A stretch of 7,368 nt of DNA from Minisyncoccota bacterium (GTDB lineage Bacteria > Patescibacteriota > Minisyncoccia > UBA6257 > HR35). This document shows, piece by piece, positions 7,118 to 7,368 of the stretch. The translations under genes and the position numbers were made by a program. Under the pieces are notes generated by a model, which was not told the origin of the DNA, did not search any database, and saw only the letters and a list, made by a program, of their open reading frames with translations. The stretch lies in contig CALHPI010000008.1 in NCBI GenBank assembly GCA_938036275.1, positions 1 through 7,368 of the forward strand, in the 5' to 3' direction. The stretch's first letter is position 1, and every line of letters starts with the position of its first letter.

Positions 7118-7368
7118 ATGGTTACAAAAATTATCAAATCAAGAGGTCCAGGTAAAAGAGTTGCTGTTCTTGTTGATAAGAAAAAAATAATCACCGCTGA
7201 AGAACCCTATAAACCTCTTTTAGTGGCATTAAAAAAGCGAACCGCCAGAAATGTTTATGGTCGAATCACAACAAGATTTCGAGCTAATCCGTATCACCGT
7301 CGTCTTTATCGTTTAATTGATTTTTCCCGTTTAGATAAAAAAGGAATACCAGCCAAAGTTGAAACAAT
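7118..7368 (+). CDS. rplB: 50S ribosomal protein L2 (uL2), 3' end beyond the window
   Basis: uL2 is a core 23S rRNA-binding protein needed for subunit joining and peptidyl transfer. Only the first 83 codons are here, running off the right edge. GRITTRF (about 50-56), YRLIDFSR and [10 protein letters not shown] match the conserved N-terminal domain. The ATG at 7118 is the first in frame after the promoter, and the KSRGPGKR stretch (7-14) corresponds to the usual KPTSPGRR; no Shine-Dalgarno is near (a GGAAG lies over 20 bases upstream). Oddities: the usual RHxGGGHK loop reads RFRANPYHR, one residue longer and without glycines, and the usual GGRNNQG reads TARNVYG. The gene normally follows rplC-rplD-rplW; here it has a divergent NUDIX-pilin gene upstream and its own promoter. 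The catalytically important C-terminal His region is not visible. Confidence 0.93.
   Translation, partial: MVTKIIKSRGPGKRVAVLVDKKKIITAEEPYKPLLVALKKRTARNVYGRITTRFRANPYHRRLYRLIDFSRLDKKGIPAKVET

Overview
The window looks like a piece of a small AT-rich bacterial genome, most likely a member of the Candidate Phyla Radiation (Patescibacteria; Parcubacteria or Microgenomates type). The grounds are an AT-rich, Lys/Ile/Glu-rich coding style, a SecA with an extra segment in its first nucleotide-binding domain, a CPR-style pseudopilin, starts without Shine-Dalgarno sequences, and housekeeping genes scattered outside their usual operons. This placement is inference; no rRNA gene is present. All six visible stop codons are TAA and no CDS has an in-frame TGA, so nothing points to a recoded UGA.

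Layout, left to right. (1) 1-2447: secA, running in from the left edge with its N-terminus outside the window. (2) 2448-2660: about 210 bases without a gene, holding one copy of a dispersed repeat (2533-2549) and the probable promoter(s) of the tRNA pair. (3) 2661-2836: tRNA-Leu(CAA) and tRNA-Ser(GGA), 4 bases apart, neither encoding CCA. (4) 2855-4880: the groES-groEL chaperonin operon, with an extended -10 promoter and a diverged CIRCE-like HrcA operator at the expected transcription start. (5) 4881-5000: a repeat-rich control region for rplT. (6) 5001-5843: rplT (bL20) followed at once by a small YdjM/PF04307-like membrane protein. (7) 5844-6000: a convergent gap with a long imperfect hairpin that probably terminates transcription. 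(8) 6001-7026, minus strand: one uninterrupted reading frame encoding a complete NUDIX hydrolase joined directly to a complete type IV prepilin-like protein. (9) 7027-7117: a divergent promoter region. (10) 7118 to the right edge: the start of rplB (uL2), with unusual loop residues.

The genes serve general upkeep: protein export (SecA), folding (GroES/GroEL), translation (two tRNAs, L20, L2), nucleotide housekeeping (NUDIX) and cell-surface or pilus structures (pseudopilin). SecA may assist membrane insertion of surface proteins, but nothing here shows a shared pathway. The same promoter style, TGN-TATRAT (extended -10), recurs upstream of the tRNAs, groES, rplT and rplB. The most unusual item is the NUDIX-prepilin fusion. 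Next come the diverged but still symmetric CIRCE operator and two intergenic repeat families.
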